A stretch of 64,000 nt of DNA. Source: Acinetobacter sp. ANC 3813. Lineage in GTDB: Bacteria; Pseudomonadota; Gammaproteobacteria; Pseudomonadales; Moraxellaceae. Location of the stretch: the NCBI RefSeq assembly GCF_002135435.1, contig NZ_NEGK01000002.1:290479-354478 (forward strand), given 5' to 3'. Positions 46,476 through 55,420 of this stretch are shown here, piece after piece; position 1 is the stretch's first letter; the number at the start of each line of letters is the position of its first letter. The translations under genes and the position numbers were made by a program. The notes below the pieces were generated by a model. The model did no database searches. It saw only the letters and a list, made by a program, of their open reading frames with translations, and was not told where the DNA came from.

Positions 46476-47363
46476 ATGGATTCTGGAATTATCACAATTA
46501 TGCTGCCTTTGGCCTTAGCCATCATTATGATTGGGCTGGGCTTAGAACTTACCCCTAAAGACTTTGCCCGAGTCAGCAAACACCCCAAAGCAGTCTTAAT
46601 AGCGCTTTTCTGCCAGCTCGTCCTTTTGGTGGGCATTGCATTCCTGCTCTGCAAAATTTTTGCCTTACCGCCATTATTGGCAGTTGGTTTAATGTTGCTC
46701 GCAGCATCACCTGGCGGCAGTACAGCAAATTTATTCAGCTACTTATTTAAAGGTGATTTGGCTTTAAATATTACTTTAACCGCGATTAACTCCGTCATAG
46801 CAGCCCTGACCCTGCCATTAATTGTGAATTTCTCCATCATGCACTTTATGCAGGACGGTCAGCAAATCACTATGCAGTTTTCCAAAATACTGCAAGTGTT
46901 CAGCATTATTATCATTCCTGTATGTATAGGCATGTTGATTCGCCATTACGCGCCAAAATTTTCAGAGAAACTGAATAGACCACTGCGTATTTTTGCAGTC
47001 ATCTTTTTACTGTTAATTATTGCAGGCGCTATTTTCAGTGAACGTGAAAACATAGCTGCTTATCTTGGTCAAGTGGGCGCAGCTACCGCAATCTTTTGCA
47101 TATGCAGTTTATCTATTGGCTACTTTGTACCACGCTTTCTTGGCATTAACAGCGCGCAAGCCCGCGCCTGCGCGTTTGAGATTGGCATTCACAACAGTAC
47201 ATTAGCCATGACAATCGCGCTAACTGTGATTGCAAACTCAGCAGTTGCAATGCCTGCAGCGGTATATTCTATTTTTATGTACATCTTCGCTGCCGTGTTC
47301 GGCATGCTGATCAGTAAATTTGCTCCGCTCAGCACCGCCAAGCAAGATGCTGTTTCCACCTAA
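46476..47363 (+). CDS. Bile acid:sodium symporter (BASS) family transporter, copy 2
   Basis: The 295-residue protein parallels copy 1 from the first residue (MDSGIITIMLPLALAIIMIGLGLEL), through AASPGGSTANLFSY, to the ACAFEIGIHNSTL motif, with ten membrane segments. The two differ throughout, so the duplication is not recent. An AAGGAG site is 7 bases upstream of the ATG. A terminator at 47420-47448 ends the unit. The substrate is unknown. Confidence 0.85.
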   Translation: MDSGIITIMLPLALAIIMIGLGLELTPKDFARVSKHPKAVLIALFCQLVLLVGIAFLLCKIFALPPLLAVGLMLLAASPGGSTANLFSYLFKGDLALNITLTAINSVIAALTLPLIVNFSIMHFMQDGQQITMQFSKILQVFSIIIIPVCIGMLIRHYAPKFSEKLNRPLRIFAVIFLLLIIAGAIFSERENIAAYLGQVGAATAIFCICSLSIGYFVPRFLGINSAQARACAFEIGIHNSTLAMTIALTVIANSAVAMPAAVYSIFMYIFAAVFGMLISKFAPLSTAKQDAVST

Positions 47364-47419
47364 ATAAACAGCTGCTACCGTATTTATGCACATAACTGCA
47401 TATATAAGGTCATTGTCAT

Positions 47420-47448
47420 AAAGGATGCTTTTAGCATCCTTTATTTTT
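47420..47448 (+). terminator. Intrinsic terminator after the second BASS gene
   Basis: AAAGGATGC / GCATCCTTT with a 5-nt loop and a T-rich tail. Confidence 0.85.
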
Positions 47449-47530
47449 AGGTGTGCAAAATAAGTTATAGGCGTCGCATCTCAAGTTCCGCTACAATAGC
47501 TTTTTTACATAACAAATTTAGGTTCATCCC

Positions 47531-48427
47531 GTGAAGTGGTTACAAATTCATATTACTGTTGATCAAGCTCAAGTCGATTACACCGAAACCCTGCTCAGCT
47601 CTTTAGGCGCAGTAAGTGTAACTTTAGACGATGCTGAGAATCAGGAACTGCTCGAACCGCTTCCAGGTGAAACACCGCTTTGGAATAAAGTCATCGTAAC
47701 AGGGATCTATGCCCAAGAAGAAGATGAAGAAATAGACGTTGCTGCTTTAGAGACATTTATTAAAGCGCAAATGCCTGGAGCCCCATTGCGCAGTGAATTT
47801 ATTGAAGATCAAGAGTGGGAACGTACATGGATGGACGCCTACGAACCCATCCAAATTGGCGAGAAATACTGGATTGTTCCAGAATGGATGGAAGCGCCAG
47901 AAGCTGATGCAGTAAATATCAAACTTGATCCAGGTCTTGCATTTGGTACAGGCAACCATGCTTCTACTTTCCTTTGCCTGCAATGGCTGGGGAAAACCGA
48001 CCTTAAAGACAAAATTGTGATCGATTATGGATGCGGTTCAGGCATTTTAGGTGTAGCAGCTTTACTGCTGGGCGCCAAAAAAGTCTATGCAACAGATATT
48101 GACCCGCAAGCTGTGCTGGCGACTAAGCAAAATGCAGAATTGAATGGCGTACTGGATAAACTCTATGTTGGCCTTCCAGAAGAGTTCAATTCAGAATTTA
48201 AAGATCAGCAAGCAGACGTTCTTCTGGCGAATATTCTGGCTGGCCCGCTGATGTCGCTTGCGCCTGAATTCTCAACTTTAATTAAATCTGCGGGTGAGTT
48301 CGCATTAGCTGGTGTAATTAAAGAGCAAGTTGATGATGTTTCTAGTGTTTATTCTGAATTTTTTGATATATTAGAAATTGAAGAACGTGAAGAACACTGG
48401 TGCCGAATTTCAGGTAAGCGCCAATAG
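47531..48427 (+). CDS. prmA: Ribosomal protein L11 methyltransferase PrmA
   Basis: The 298-residue protein starts at GTG. Its N-terminal substrate-recognition domain (about 1-60) is followed by a SAM-binding methyltransferase domain with [38 protein letters not shown] and the acceptor motif [10 protein letters not shown]. It trimethylates residues of ribosomal protein L11 (K/A N-terminus in E. coli). A zinc-ribbon membrane protein gene follows 26 bases later, so prmA heads a probable operon that includes it. Confidence 0.95.
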   Translation: MKWLQIHITVDQAQVDYTETLLSSLGAVSVTLDDAENQELLEPLPGETPLWNKVIVTGIYAQEEDEEIDVAALETFIKAQMPGAPLRSEFIEDQEWERTWMDAYEPIQIGEKYWIVPEWMEAPEADAVNIKLDPGLAFGTGNHASTFLCLQWLGKTDLKDKIVIDYGCGSGILGVAALLLGAKKVYATDIDPQAVLATKQNAELNGVLDKLYVGLPEEFNSEFKDQQADVLLANILAGPLMSLAPEFSTLIKSAGEFALAGVIKEQVDDVSSVYSEFFDILEIEEREEHWCRISGKRQ

Positions 48428-48453
48428 CATTTAAACGGTTTACATGAACACAT

Positions 48454-49350
48454 ATGAGCAATAAACAGACCTACTGCCCGACTTGCGCTACTACTTATAG
48501 AGTGACTGTTGCCCAGCTGACTATGGCTCAAGGCATGGTCTGCTGCCCAAAGTGTTCAACCTCTTTTAATGCCTTAAGCCATATTGTTGCGCCAAAGGCT
48601 GTTCAGCCGTTGGCTGCAGCAGCTGGCGCAATTTCAGGTTCTGGCTTGGCATTTGAATCTCAAGCCATCGATATCAGCAAACTTGATTATCAGGATGAGC
48701 CAGCGATACAGCCTGATGCAGATCAGCCTCGCAAGCTTTTAGATATTTTTGAAGACAAAGTCGAAAATTCAAATATTGACCTAAAGACTTATCTAAATAA
48801 TCTAAATTATTTCAGCACGGACCCAATAGGCAACTTCCCTGCACTCAATTGGTCTGAAAAAACTGACAACGAATCTAAACGCGGTGTCTTTTACTATTTG
48901 GCTTGGACCTGCGTTAACATCTCACTATTCTGTGTGCTGCTGTTTCAATTTTTCTGGTTCAATCCTCAATATCTAAAAAACAGCCCTGTCATGGCTGTTG
49001 CTTTTAATGCTGCCTGCGAAGTCTTCAACTGTTCCAAACTGGAAGAGCATTACAATCTCATCGCCACCAAAAAAATTAAAGTCCGTTCAATTTCAAAACA
49101 GGAAGTTGAATTCTCAGGTCAGCTGATCAACTATCATGACCGCAGCTTAGTTTTGCCTACTATTAAAGTTAAACTTAAAGACAATGGCACAGTATTTGCC
49201 ACTTATTCTTTAAAGCCTCAAGAATATTTAGCAGAAAACCTGACAGGTATTCAGCGCATTCCTTCAAACAGCCCGTTCAAATTCAATTTCAAGCTCCAAG
49301 TTGACCGTAAAAGCTTCGACAGCTACGATTTAGAAATCATTCGTCCGTAA
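48454..49350 (+). CDS. MJ0042-type zinc-ribbon and DUF3426 membrane protein
   Basis: The 298-residue protein begins with a zinc ribbon (CPTC ... CPKC, about residues 8-34), then a long disordered region, one membrane segment (about 150-172: GVFYYLAWTCVNISLFCVLL) and a periplasmic DUF3426-like domain (about 190-298) ending SYDLEIIRP. Such proteins are found next to prmA or fis in many gamma-proteobacteria but the function is unknown; an envelope sensor role is possible. It follows prmA closely and precedes fis by 400 bases. Confidence 0.85.
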   Translation: MSNKQTYCPTCATTYRVTVAQLTMAQGMVCCPKCSTSFNALSHIVAPKAVQPLAAAAGAISGSGLAFESQAIDISKLDYQDEPAIQPDADQPRKLLDIFEDKVENSNIDLKTYLNNLNYFSTDPIGNFPALNWSEKTDNESKRGVFYYLAWTCVNISLFCVLLFQFFWFNPQYLKNSPVMAVAFNAACEVFNCSKLEEHYNLIATKKIKVRSISKQEVEFSGQLINYHDRSLVLPTIKVKLKDNGTVFATYSLKPQEYLAENLTGIQRIPSNSPFKFNFKLQVDRKSFDSYDLEIIRP

Positions 49351-49404
49351 AATTGAAAAAAACTATAAAAAATTGCAAAAAAACTAAAAAAAAATGCAGT
49401 TTTC

Positions 49405-49435
49405 TTGCTCACTTTTTCTTAGACAATGGTATGAT
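49405..49435 (+). promoter_or_regulatory. Candidate fis promoter with extended -10 and GC-rich discriminator
   Basis: An extended -10 (TG at 49427-49428, TATGAT at 49430-49435) is followed by the GC-rich sequence ACGCGCCA, the kind of discriminator seen in promoters under stringent control. A -35-like TTGCTC lies at 49405-49410, but 19 bases away, longer than optimal. It would give a leader of about 310 bases before fis. Confidence 0.5.
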
Positions 49436-49440
49436 ACGCG

Positions 49441-49750
49441 CCACGAAAGCTTTGCACTGCAAACTCCTCACTGATTTTTCAAAACAAATATGATCCAGCC
49501 CAATGCGCTTTAACTCTTATAGCGTATAGAGCAGATTTTTTTGTTTGATTTTTAGCCGTAACAAATATTAATCTATTGTTACGCTTAAATTTCGATCAAC
49601 TCAGCGAGTTGTGGCAAGCTAAAGCTAAATTGCAATGTATATGTTTTAGAGCTGCTGTTTTAAGACCTAAAACAGAGTTCATTGAATTTATAGACCACTT
49701 TTTTATATCACTTTACCCAAGTGATACCTGATTTTTTCGGATTAATTCGC
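49441..49750 (+). other. Long structured 5' leader upstream of fis
   Basis: About 310 bases without an ORF contain two perfect hairpins: CGTAACAA / TTGTTACG (49557-49564 and 49576-49583) and CTGTTTTA / TAAAACAG (49655-49662 and 49668-49675), and an earlier stem followed by a T-run near 49515-49542 that could act as an attenuator. None matches a riboswitch class that I know. Confidence 0.45.
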
Positions 49751-50020
49751 ATGAATAGCAAATCTCCTATTTTTACTGCACAATCTGATGTCGCTCTTCG
49801 TATTCACGTAGATCGCGCAGTTCGCCACTATTTCGCACAGCTGCAAGGCGAACAGCCTTCTCAAGTGTACGACATGGTGCTTGCAGAAATGGAGAAACCT
49901 CTTCTATCTGTAGTTCTAGAATATACCCGCGGCAACCAGACACGTGCTGCAGAGATTCTAGGATTGAACCGTGGTACTTTACGTAAAAAGTTGAAAGCTC
50001 ACGGTTTAATGAGTGAATAA
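49751..50020 (+). CDS. fis: DNA-binding protein Fis
   Basis: The ATG at 49751 ([16 protein letters not shown]) gives 89 residues, close to E. coli Fis (98). The C-terminal helix-turn-helix [25 protein letters not shown] is the Fis signature and is related to that of NtrC. An in-frame ATG at 49721 is rejected as too far from a consensus. Fis bends DNA, shapes the nucleoid and activates stable RNA and growth-phase genes. The gene order prmA, DUF3426, fis replaces the E. coli dusB-fis pair. It is followed by its own terminator and purH. Confidence 0.94.
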   Translation: MNSKSPIFTAQSDVALRIHVDRAVRHYFAQLQGEQPSQVYDMVLAEMEKPLLSVVLEYTRGNQTRAAEILGLNRGTLRKKLKAHGLMSE

Positions 50021-50026
50021 ATGATA

Positions 50027-50058
50027 AAATGCTTGCGGCTTCCGCGGGCATTTTTTTT
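50027..50058 (+). terminator. Intrinsic terminator after fis
   Basis: A 12-bp stem (AAATGC TT GCGG with CCGC GG GCATTT, two G-U pairs) around a 3-nt loop, followed by T-run, 7 bases after the stop codon. Confidence 0.9.
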
Positions 50059-50113
50059 AACCCGAATTTAGCTATTTCTGTTTTATTTGTACTTGAAATC
50101 TGTGACGAAGATC

Positions 50114-51688
50114 ATGACTATCAAACGCGCTTTAATCTCTGTTTCTGACAAGACTGGTATTGTTGAGTTTGCACAAAACCTTGCTGCTCTTGGGGTAGAA
50201 ATTTTATCTACTGGCGGTACTTACAAGTTGCTTAAAGACAGCAACATCGCTGTAGTTGAAGTTTCAGAACACACTGGTTTTCCAGAGATGATGGACGGCC
50301 GTGTAAAAACACTGCATCCAAAAATCCATGGAGGCATCTTAGCTCGCCGCGGTCTAGACGAAGCTGTGATGGCTGAACACTACATCGATGCAATCGATTT
50401 AGTTGTTGTTAACCTTTATCCATTTGCTGCAACAGTTGCTAAGCCAAATTGTTCACTTGCAGATGCAATTGAAAATATCGACATCGGCGGTCCTACAATG
50501 GTTCGCGCCGCTGCGAAAAACCATGCTTCTGTGGGGATCGTTGTTAATGCTTCTGACTATGTAACTGTTGTTGAAGAGTTAAAAGCTGAAGGCGCGTTAT
50601 CGCATGCAACCCGCTTTGACTTAGCAGTAAAAGCATTTGAACATACAGCTCAGTATGACGGCATGATCGCGTCTTACCTTGGTGCGCGTGTAGGCAAAGA
50701 AGAAGGTCAAGCAGACAAGTTTGCCCGCACTTTCAATACACAGCTCAACAAAGTTCAAGACCTTCGTTACGGTGAAAACCCGCATCAATCTGCGGCTTTC
50801 TATGTAGAAGACACAGCAACTGAGGCTTCTGTTTCAACTGCAAAACAGTTACAAGGTAAAGAATTATCTTATAACAACATTGCAGATACAGATGCAGCGC
50901 TTGAATGCGTGAAATCATTTGCTAAGCCTGCATGCGTGATCGTGAAACACGCTAACCCGTGCGGCGTTGCAGTTTCTCTAGACGGCATTCAAGCAGCTTA
51001 TGATCTTGCTTATGCAACTGACCCTGAATCTGCATTTGGCGGCATCATTGCATTCAACCGTGAATTAGACGTTGCAACTGCGCAAGCGATTGTAGATCGT
51101 CAATTTGTTGAAGTGATTATTGCGCCAAGCATCGCTGAAGGCGTACTTGAAGTGACTGGCGCGAAGAAAAACGTCCGTGTACTTGTATGCGGCGAACTTC
51201 CAGCGATCACCGAGCGTAAAACACAGCTTGACTACAAACGCGTAAACGGCGGCTTACTGGTTCAAGATCAAGACTTAGGTATGATCACTAAAGATGACCT
51301 TAAAGTTGTGACTAAACGTGCACCGACTGAAGCAGAAATTGATGATTTAATCTTTGCTTGGAAAGTTGCGAAATACGTGAAGTCTAATGCGATTGTTTAT
51401 GCAAAAGGCCGTCAAACAATTGGTGTCGGCGCGGGTCAAATGAGCCGTGTAAACTCTGCGCGTATTGCGGCAATCAAAGCTGAACATGCTGGTCTAGTTG
51501 TTGAAGGTGCTGTAATGGCGTCTGATGCATTTTTCCCATTCCGCGACGGTATTGATAACGCAGCGAAAGCGGGTATTAAATGCATTATCCAGCCGGGTGG
51601 TTCTATGCGTGATGAAGAAACAATTGCTGCAGCTGACGAAGCTGGCATCGCAATGGTCTTCACTGGCATGCGTCACTTCCGTCATTAA
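50114..51688 (+). CDS. purH: Bifunctional AICAR formyltransferase/IMP cyclohydrolase
   Basis: The ATG at 50114 ([19 protein letters not shown]) gives 524 residues; an upstream start at 50087 lies in the fis terminator region and is rejected. The N-terminal part (about 1-200) is the IMP cyclohydrolase domain ([27 protein letters not shown]); the C-terminal part is the AICAR transformylase ([15 protein letters not shown] with catalytic-region [14 protein letters not shown]). It makes the last two steps of IMP synthesis. It is followed by a MITE-like element, then purD. Confidence 0.97.
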   Translation: MTIKRALISVSDKTGIVEFAQNLAALGVEILSTGGTYKLLKDSNIAVVEVSEHTGFPEMMDGRVKTLHPKIHGGILARRGLDEAVMAEHYIDAIDLVVVNLYPFAATVAKPNCSLADAIENIDIGGPTMVRAAAKNHASVGIVVNASDYVTVVEELKAEGALSHATRFDLAVKAFEHTAQYDGMIASYLGARVGKEEGQADKFARTFNTQLNKVQDLRYGENPHQSAAFYVEDTATEASVSTAKQLQGKELSYNNIADTDAALECVKSFAKPACVIVKHANPCGVAVSLDGIQAAYDLAYATDPESAFGGIIAFNRELDVATAQAIVDRQFVEVIIAPSIAEGVLEVTGAKKNVRVLVCGELPAITERKTQLDYKRVNGGLLVQDQDLGMITKDDLKVVTKRAPTEAEIDDLIFAWKVAKYVKSNAIVYAKGRQTIGVGAGQMSRVNSARIAAIKAEHAGLVVEGAVMASDAFFPFRDGIDNAAKAGIKCIIQPGGSMRDEETIAAADEAGIAMVFTGMRHFRH

Positions 51689-51705
51689 TCGATGGTAAAT
51701 TATAT

Positions 51706-51819
51706 TTATTAATCCCCCTAAATCCCCCTTTGTAAAAAGGGGGACTTTTCACGTTAGAAACCTTGGTTTTAATACGTGATCCCCTCCCTTTTCAAAGGGA
51801 GGCCGGGAGGGATTTTATT
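51706..51819. mobile_element. 104-bp MITE-like palindromic element with 5-bp flanking repeat
   Basis: The element (51711-51814) has imperfect inverted ends: AATCCCCCTAAATCCCCCTTT and, on the other strand, AATCCCTCCCGGCCTCCCTTT. Each end folds into a hairpin: CCCCCTTT / AAAGGGGG (51724-51743) and CCTCCCTTT / AAAGGGAGG (51783-51802). It is flanked on both sides by TTATT (51706-51710 and 51815-51819), a possible target-site duplication. Such elements recur between genes in Acinetobacter. It separates purH from purD and may attenuate transcription between them. Confidence 0.7.
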
Positions 51820-51837
51820 CTTTTGAGGGATTTTTAG

Positions 51838-53121
51838 ATGAATATTTTAGTTTTGGGTAATGGCGGACGTGAACATGCGCTAGCATGGAAAATCGCGCAA
51901 GATGACAAAGTCGCAAAAGTATTTGTAGCACCGGGTAATGCCGGCTCTGCAACTGAAAATAAATGCGAAAACGTTGCCTTAAATATTTTAGACAATGCTG
52001 CGATTATCGACTTTGCGAAAAACAATGCAGTTGATTTAGTTCTTGTAGGTCCTGAAGCGCCGCTAGTCAACGGTGTAGTCGATGCCTGCCATGAAGCGGG
52101 TGTAAAAGTTTGGGGTCCGACTCAATTTGCAGCACAGCTTGAAGGTTCAAAAGCTTTTGCCAAGCACTTCTTAAAACGCCACAACATTCCAACTGCTTTC
52201 TATGACGTGTTCACAGAAGTTGATGCAGCCAAAGCTTTTGTAGAAAAAAATGGCGCGCCTATCGTGATCAAGGCTGATGGCCTTGCTGCAGGTAAAGGCG
52301 TGATTGTTGCCATGACCAATCAAGAAGCATTTGATGCAATTGATGACATGCTTGCAGGCAACAAATTTGGTGATGCTGGCTCACGTGTTGTGATCGAAGA
52401 ATTCTTAGCAGGTGAAGAAGCATCTTTCATTTGCATGATTGATGGCGACAACATCCTGCCTATGGCAACTTCACAAGATCACAAGCGTATCTTTGAAGGC
52501 GACCAAGGTCCAAACACTGGCGGTATGGGAGCTTACTCTCCTGCGCCTGTTGTGACGGCTGACGTTTTTGAAAAAGCCATGAAAGAAGTGATGCGCCCTA
52601 CCGTTGAAGGTATGAAAAAAGACGGCCATGTTTATACAGGTTTCTTATACGCAGGTTTGATGATTGATGAACAAGGTCAACCAAAAGTGATCGAGTTCAA
52701 CTGCCGTTTTGGCGATCCTGAAACTCAGCCAATTATGATGCGTTTAAAATCATCTTTAGTTGATTTAGTTGAAGCTGGTATTGCAGGCAACCTTCCTGCG
52801 GAAGCTGAATGGGATGAGCGTAAGACTGTAGGTATCGTACTTGCATCCAAAGGCTACCCTGAAACGTCTAGCAATGGCGACGTAATTTCTGGTTTAGACA
52901 CAGAAATGGCAGATGCGAAAGTATTCCACGCAGGTACAAAAGCACTTGAGAATGGTGACATTGTGACTGCTGGCGGTCGTGTACTTTGCGTGACTGCACT
53001 TGGCAATACAATTGGTGAAGCACAAGCGAAAGCGTTAGAACTTTGCCAAAAAGTAACGTTTGATGGTGTTCAATACCGTAAAGATATTGGTTACCGCGCA
53101 ATTACACGTGAAAATGCTTAA
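51838..53121 (+). CDS. purD: Phosphoribosylamine-glycine ligase
   Basis: The 427-residue ATP-grasp enzyme starts MNILVLGNGGREHALAWKIAQ and has IKADGLAAGKGVIVA, the catalytic-loop region IEFNCRFGDPETQ and the C-terminal VTFDGVQYRKDIGYRA. It ligates glycine to phosphoribosylamine, the second step of purine synthesis. It lies after purH, with the MITE-like element between. The last 27 codons (53041-53121) have a second, diverged copy at 55260-55340. Confidence 0.97.
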   Translation: MNILVLGNGGREHALAWKIAQDDKVAKVFVAPGNAGSATENKCENVALNILDNAAIIDFAKNNAVDLVLVGPEAPLVNGVVDACHEAGVKVWGPTQFAAQLEGSKAFAKHFLKRHNIPTAFYDVFTEVDAAKAFVEKNGAPIVIKADGLAAGKGVIVAMTNQEAFDAIDDMLAGNKFGDAGSRVVIEEFLAGEEASFICMIDGDNILPMATSQDHKRIFEGDQGPNTGGMGAYSPAPVVTADVFEKAMKEVMRPTVEGMKKDGHVYTGFLYAGLMIDEQGQPKVIEFNCRFGDPETQPIMMRLKSSLVDLVEAGIAGNLPAEAEWDERKTVGIVLASKGYPETSSNGDVISGLDTEMADAKVFHAGTKALENGDIVTAGGRVLCVTALGNTIGEAQAKALELCQKVTFDGVQYRKDIGYRAITRENA

Positions 53122-53165
53122 TACAGTTTAAGCATTAAAAAACCCCGCTCAGTGCGGGGTTTTTT
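53113..53165 (+). terminator. purD terminator (two hairpins)
   Basis: AATGCTTAA / TTAAGCATT spans the stop codon (53113-53136), then AAAAAACCCCGC / GCGGGGTTTTTT (53137-53165). The second hairpin, and the general layout, is repeated downstream of the second purD-end copy. Confidence 0.9.
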
Positions 53166-53174
53166 ATATCTCAA

Positions 53175-54347
53175 CTAAATTTTTTCAAATAATTCAGTAG
53201 CAATTTTTCGTGCTAAATGATCTCGCTCATCCGATAATTCATCTAAATCTACAGCATACTGAATTGCTTCACGACCTGCTATTTCCATAGGCCCATAATC
53301 ATCGTACACTTCCCCTGTATAAGCATTGTAAGCTCGGAAATTATCTTGTGTGAAGTCAACTTCACACATTTGAGCTAAATAAATATAGATCCAAGCTTCC
53401 TCTCTATCTTTAAACATTTCTTCATAAAGAAAATACTCCATAGCATTTAGATCACCTTGATTACACAAATAGCGAACTTGGTTATAAATTGTCTCAGAAT
53501 CTGCATCAAAATTGATTTCATTAAGGTTTAATGGACTATCTTTGATATAAGATTCAAACTGTTCAGCTTGTTTTAAATATTCCTCATACTGTTCTTTATT
53601 CTTTTTCGTTTGATCAGACTTAATATATTTTTGCTTATCATTATCCCAACTACTACCAAAATTTGAACCACTTCTACCATAAGGGCCAATTTGATTTGCT
53701 AAATAGCGATAATAACCACCTAACAGAGCATAAGCATCAGGATTATTACGATCTTTTGCGTAAGAAATTATTTTGTCTAAATGTTTACCTATAATTTCAA
53801 AATCTAATTCATCTGAATCGAAATAGCCATCATCTAACTCAGAGAGTACTTCAAGAGATTGAACTAAACCATTATTGAAATCGATATGACTTAAAGAATA
53901 TCTAATATCCTTAAAATTTATTACTTCTACGTTCAACCACTGCAACTCCCTATAAACAGTTTTAGCAATTGCTACGTAAGTTTCTTCTGAAAGCTGCAAT
54001 TTCAATAAACTTTGCAGTTTACTCATAATGTTCTTAATAAACTCTAGAAAATGGCGGCCTTCATAATCATCCCAATGCAATTCATCTTCATCATAGTCTG
54101 AATAATTACTTTCAGGTGGGTTTAACAATATTTCTAAAGTTAAAGCATCAACTAATTCATGCTGATAGCATTTTTCGGAATCATCGTATACAGCATCAAT
54201 TAAAAGATTCTGAGCAACAAAAGAGTTATAAGTTTTATAACCTAGATTCAAAGCAATTAGTTCATAAATATGTGAACGACTAATTTTTACAGGATGTTTA
54301 TCTTGAATTTTTTTAGATAATTGAAATGCGAATTCTTGAATAGACAT
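53175..54347 (-). CDS. Unknown protein with N-terminal SRSHIYELIA motif
   Basis: The ATG at 54347 (MSIQEFAFQLSKKIQ, AGAG site upstream) gives 390 residues; an earlier start at 54401 is less supported. It has no signal or membrane segment and is strongly acidic with many Asp, Glu and Tyr. The N-terminal SRSHIYELIALNLGYKTYNSF looks like a small helical module seen in some accessory proteins; the rest includes helical stretches reminiscent of TPR/Sel1 folds (YALLGGYYRYLANQ, AWIYIYLAQM) but no repeat clear enough to name. It is AT-rich and lies in the insert between purD and its duplicated end. Function unknown. Confidence 0.65.
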   Translation of the reverse strand: MSIQEFAFQLSKKIQDKHPVKISRSHIYELIALNLGYKTYNSFVAQNLLIDAVYDDSEKCYQHELVDALTLEILLNPPESNYSDYDEDELHWDDYEGRHFLEFIKNIMSKLQSLLKLQLSEETYVAIAKTVYRELQWLNVEVINFKDIRYSLSHIDFNNGLVQSLEVLSELDDGYFDSDELDFEIIGKHLDKIISYAKDRNNPDAYALLGGYYRYLANQIGPYGRSGSNFGSSWDNDKQKYIKSDQTKKNKEQYEEYLKQAEQFESYIKDSPLNLNEINFDADSETIYNQVRYLCNQGDLNAMEYFLYEEMFKDREEAWIYIYLAQMCEVDFTQDNFRAYNAYTGEVYDDYGPMEIAGREAIQYAVDLDELSDERDHLARKIATELFEKI

Positions 54348-54664
54348 AATTTTCTCTACTGCCAACTCTAAACTCTTTATACAAAGAATCTTTGGTGTCA
54401 TAAGACTTTTAGCAACGCATGTTTAAATGCTAAGAACCAAACGAGTTGATACTTAAGAAAATTAAATTTCGGTATGACTTAAAACTAAGACATTAAATTT
54501 TTGAATCCCTTTTCTACTCATGCGTAAGTACGGTAGGCGACCTTAATCCAATATTATCCAATCTCATATTTCTTTGCAATGATATTTCTCAGGAATCAAA
54601 AAACTTAATATCACCTAAAATAAAACATGCTAAATTTTTCTATAATTAAAATTTAACTCTAATT
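54348..54664. other. AT-rich divergent intergenic region within the insert
   Basis: Promoters for both flanking divergent genes should lie here. No repeat, ORF or clear promoter was recognised in the roughly 315 bases. Confidence 0.35.
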
Positions 54665-55222
54665 ATGACAAATTTAATCCAAACCCCTCGCCTCATTCTC
54701 CGCCAATGGCAAGACTCCGACACTGCCCCATTTATCCAAATGTGCGCAGATGACGACGCCATGCGTTATTTCTCTAAAAAATTCGATGCTGATGTAGCCA
54801 CCTCATTTATGCAGTGCATACGCGATGCCATAGATACACGCGGTTGGGGTTTATATGCCGTTGAGTTGAAAACCACAGGCGAATTTATTGGCTTTATCGG
54901 ATTACATATTCATCCACCTGAGTTTGAAATAGCAGACGCACCCGAAATTGGTTGGCGATTACTACCGCAATATTGGCATCAAGGTTATGCCACCGAAGGT
55001 GCAAAAGCCGTACTGAAACATGCTTTTAGAAACCTAAGATTAGATAAAGTCATTTCCTTTACAGCAAGTTTAAACACACCGTCAGAACGTGTGATGCAAC
55101 GCATTGGTATGCAAAAAGTCCGTGAATTTAATCATCCACGTGTACCAGCGGATCATCCATTAAACCGTCATGTATTGTACGAAATACATCGTAGTGATTA
55201 TTTGCACATTCCATTTTGCTAA
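54665..55222 (+). CDS. GNAT family N-acetyltransferase (RimJ/RimL type)
   Basis: The 185-residue protein starts MTNLIQTPRLILRQW (typical of the RimJ-like branch), with the acetyl-CoA-binding segment HQGYATEGAKAVLKHAF (Q-x-x-G-x-A) and the late LNTPSERVMQRIGMQKV stretch (N-x2-S-x3-M-x-K). It transfers acetyl groups to amino groups; the substrate may be a protein N-terminus or a small molecule. It is in the insert with the divergent unknown gene and 37 bases before a purD-end remnant. Base use fits Acinetobacter. Confidence 0.85.
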   Translation: MTNLIQTPRLILRQWQDSDTAPFIQMCADDDAMRYFSKKFDADVATSFMQCIRDAIDTRGWGLYAVELKTTGEFIGFIGLHIHPPEFEIADAPEIGWRLLPQYWHQGYATEGAKAVLKHAFRNLRLDKVISFTASLNTPSERVMQRIGMQKVREFNHPRVPADHPLNRHVLYEIHRSDYLHIPFC

Positions 55223-55259
55223 TTCAATTATTTTTTAAAGCAGTACAAAAACACTTTAA

Positions 55260-55340
55260 CTTTGCCAGATAGTCACTTTTGACGGCGTTCAATACCGTAA
55301 AGATATTGGCTACCGTGCGATTGCTCGTGAAAATACTTAA
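55260..55340 (+). pseudogene. Diverged copy of the last 27 codons of purD
   Basis: Read in frame from 55260 it encodes LCQIVTFDGVQYRKDIGY then RAIARENT and a stop; intact purD ends LCQKVTFDGVQYRKDIGY then RAITRENA. By hand alignment 69 of 81 bases and 23 of 26 residues agree, and most differences are at third codon positions. There is no start codon or upstream purD sequence. It is followed by a terminator matching purD's. The most likely origin is a foreign purD 3' end brought in or displaced when the region 53170-55260 was gained. Confidence 0.9.
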
Positions 55341-55384
55341 TCATTCATTTGATTAAGAAAAACCCCGCTGCGTGCGGGGTTTTT
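55336..55384 (+). terminator. Second purD-type terminator
   Basis: CTTAATC / GATTAAG (55336-55357), then AAAAACCCCGC / GCGGGGTTTTT (55358-55384), the same order as after intact purD. It also lies downstream of the GNAT gene. Confidence 0.9.
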
Positions 55385-55420
55385 CATGCTTAGGAATGCA
55401 TACAAGATATACAGCCAACA

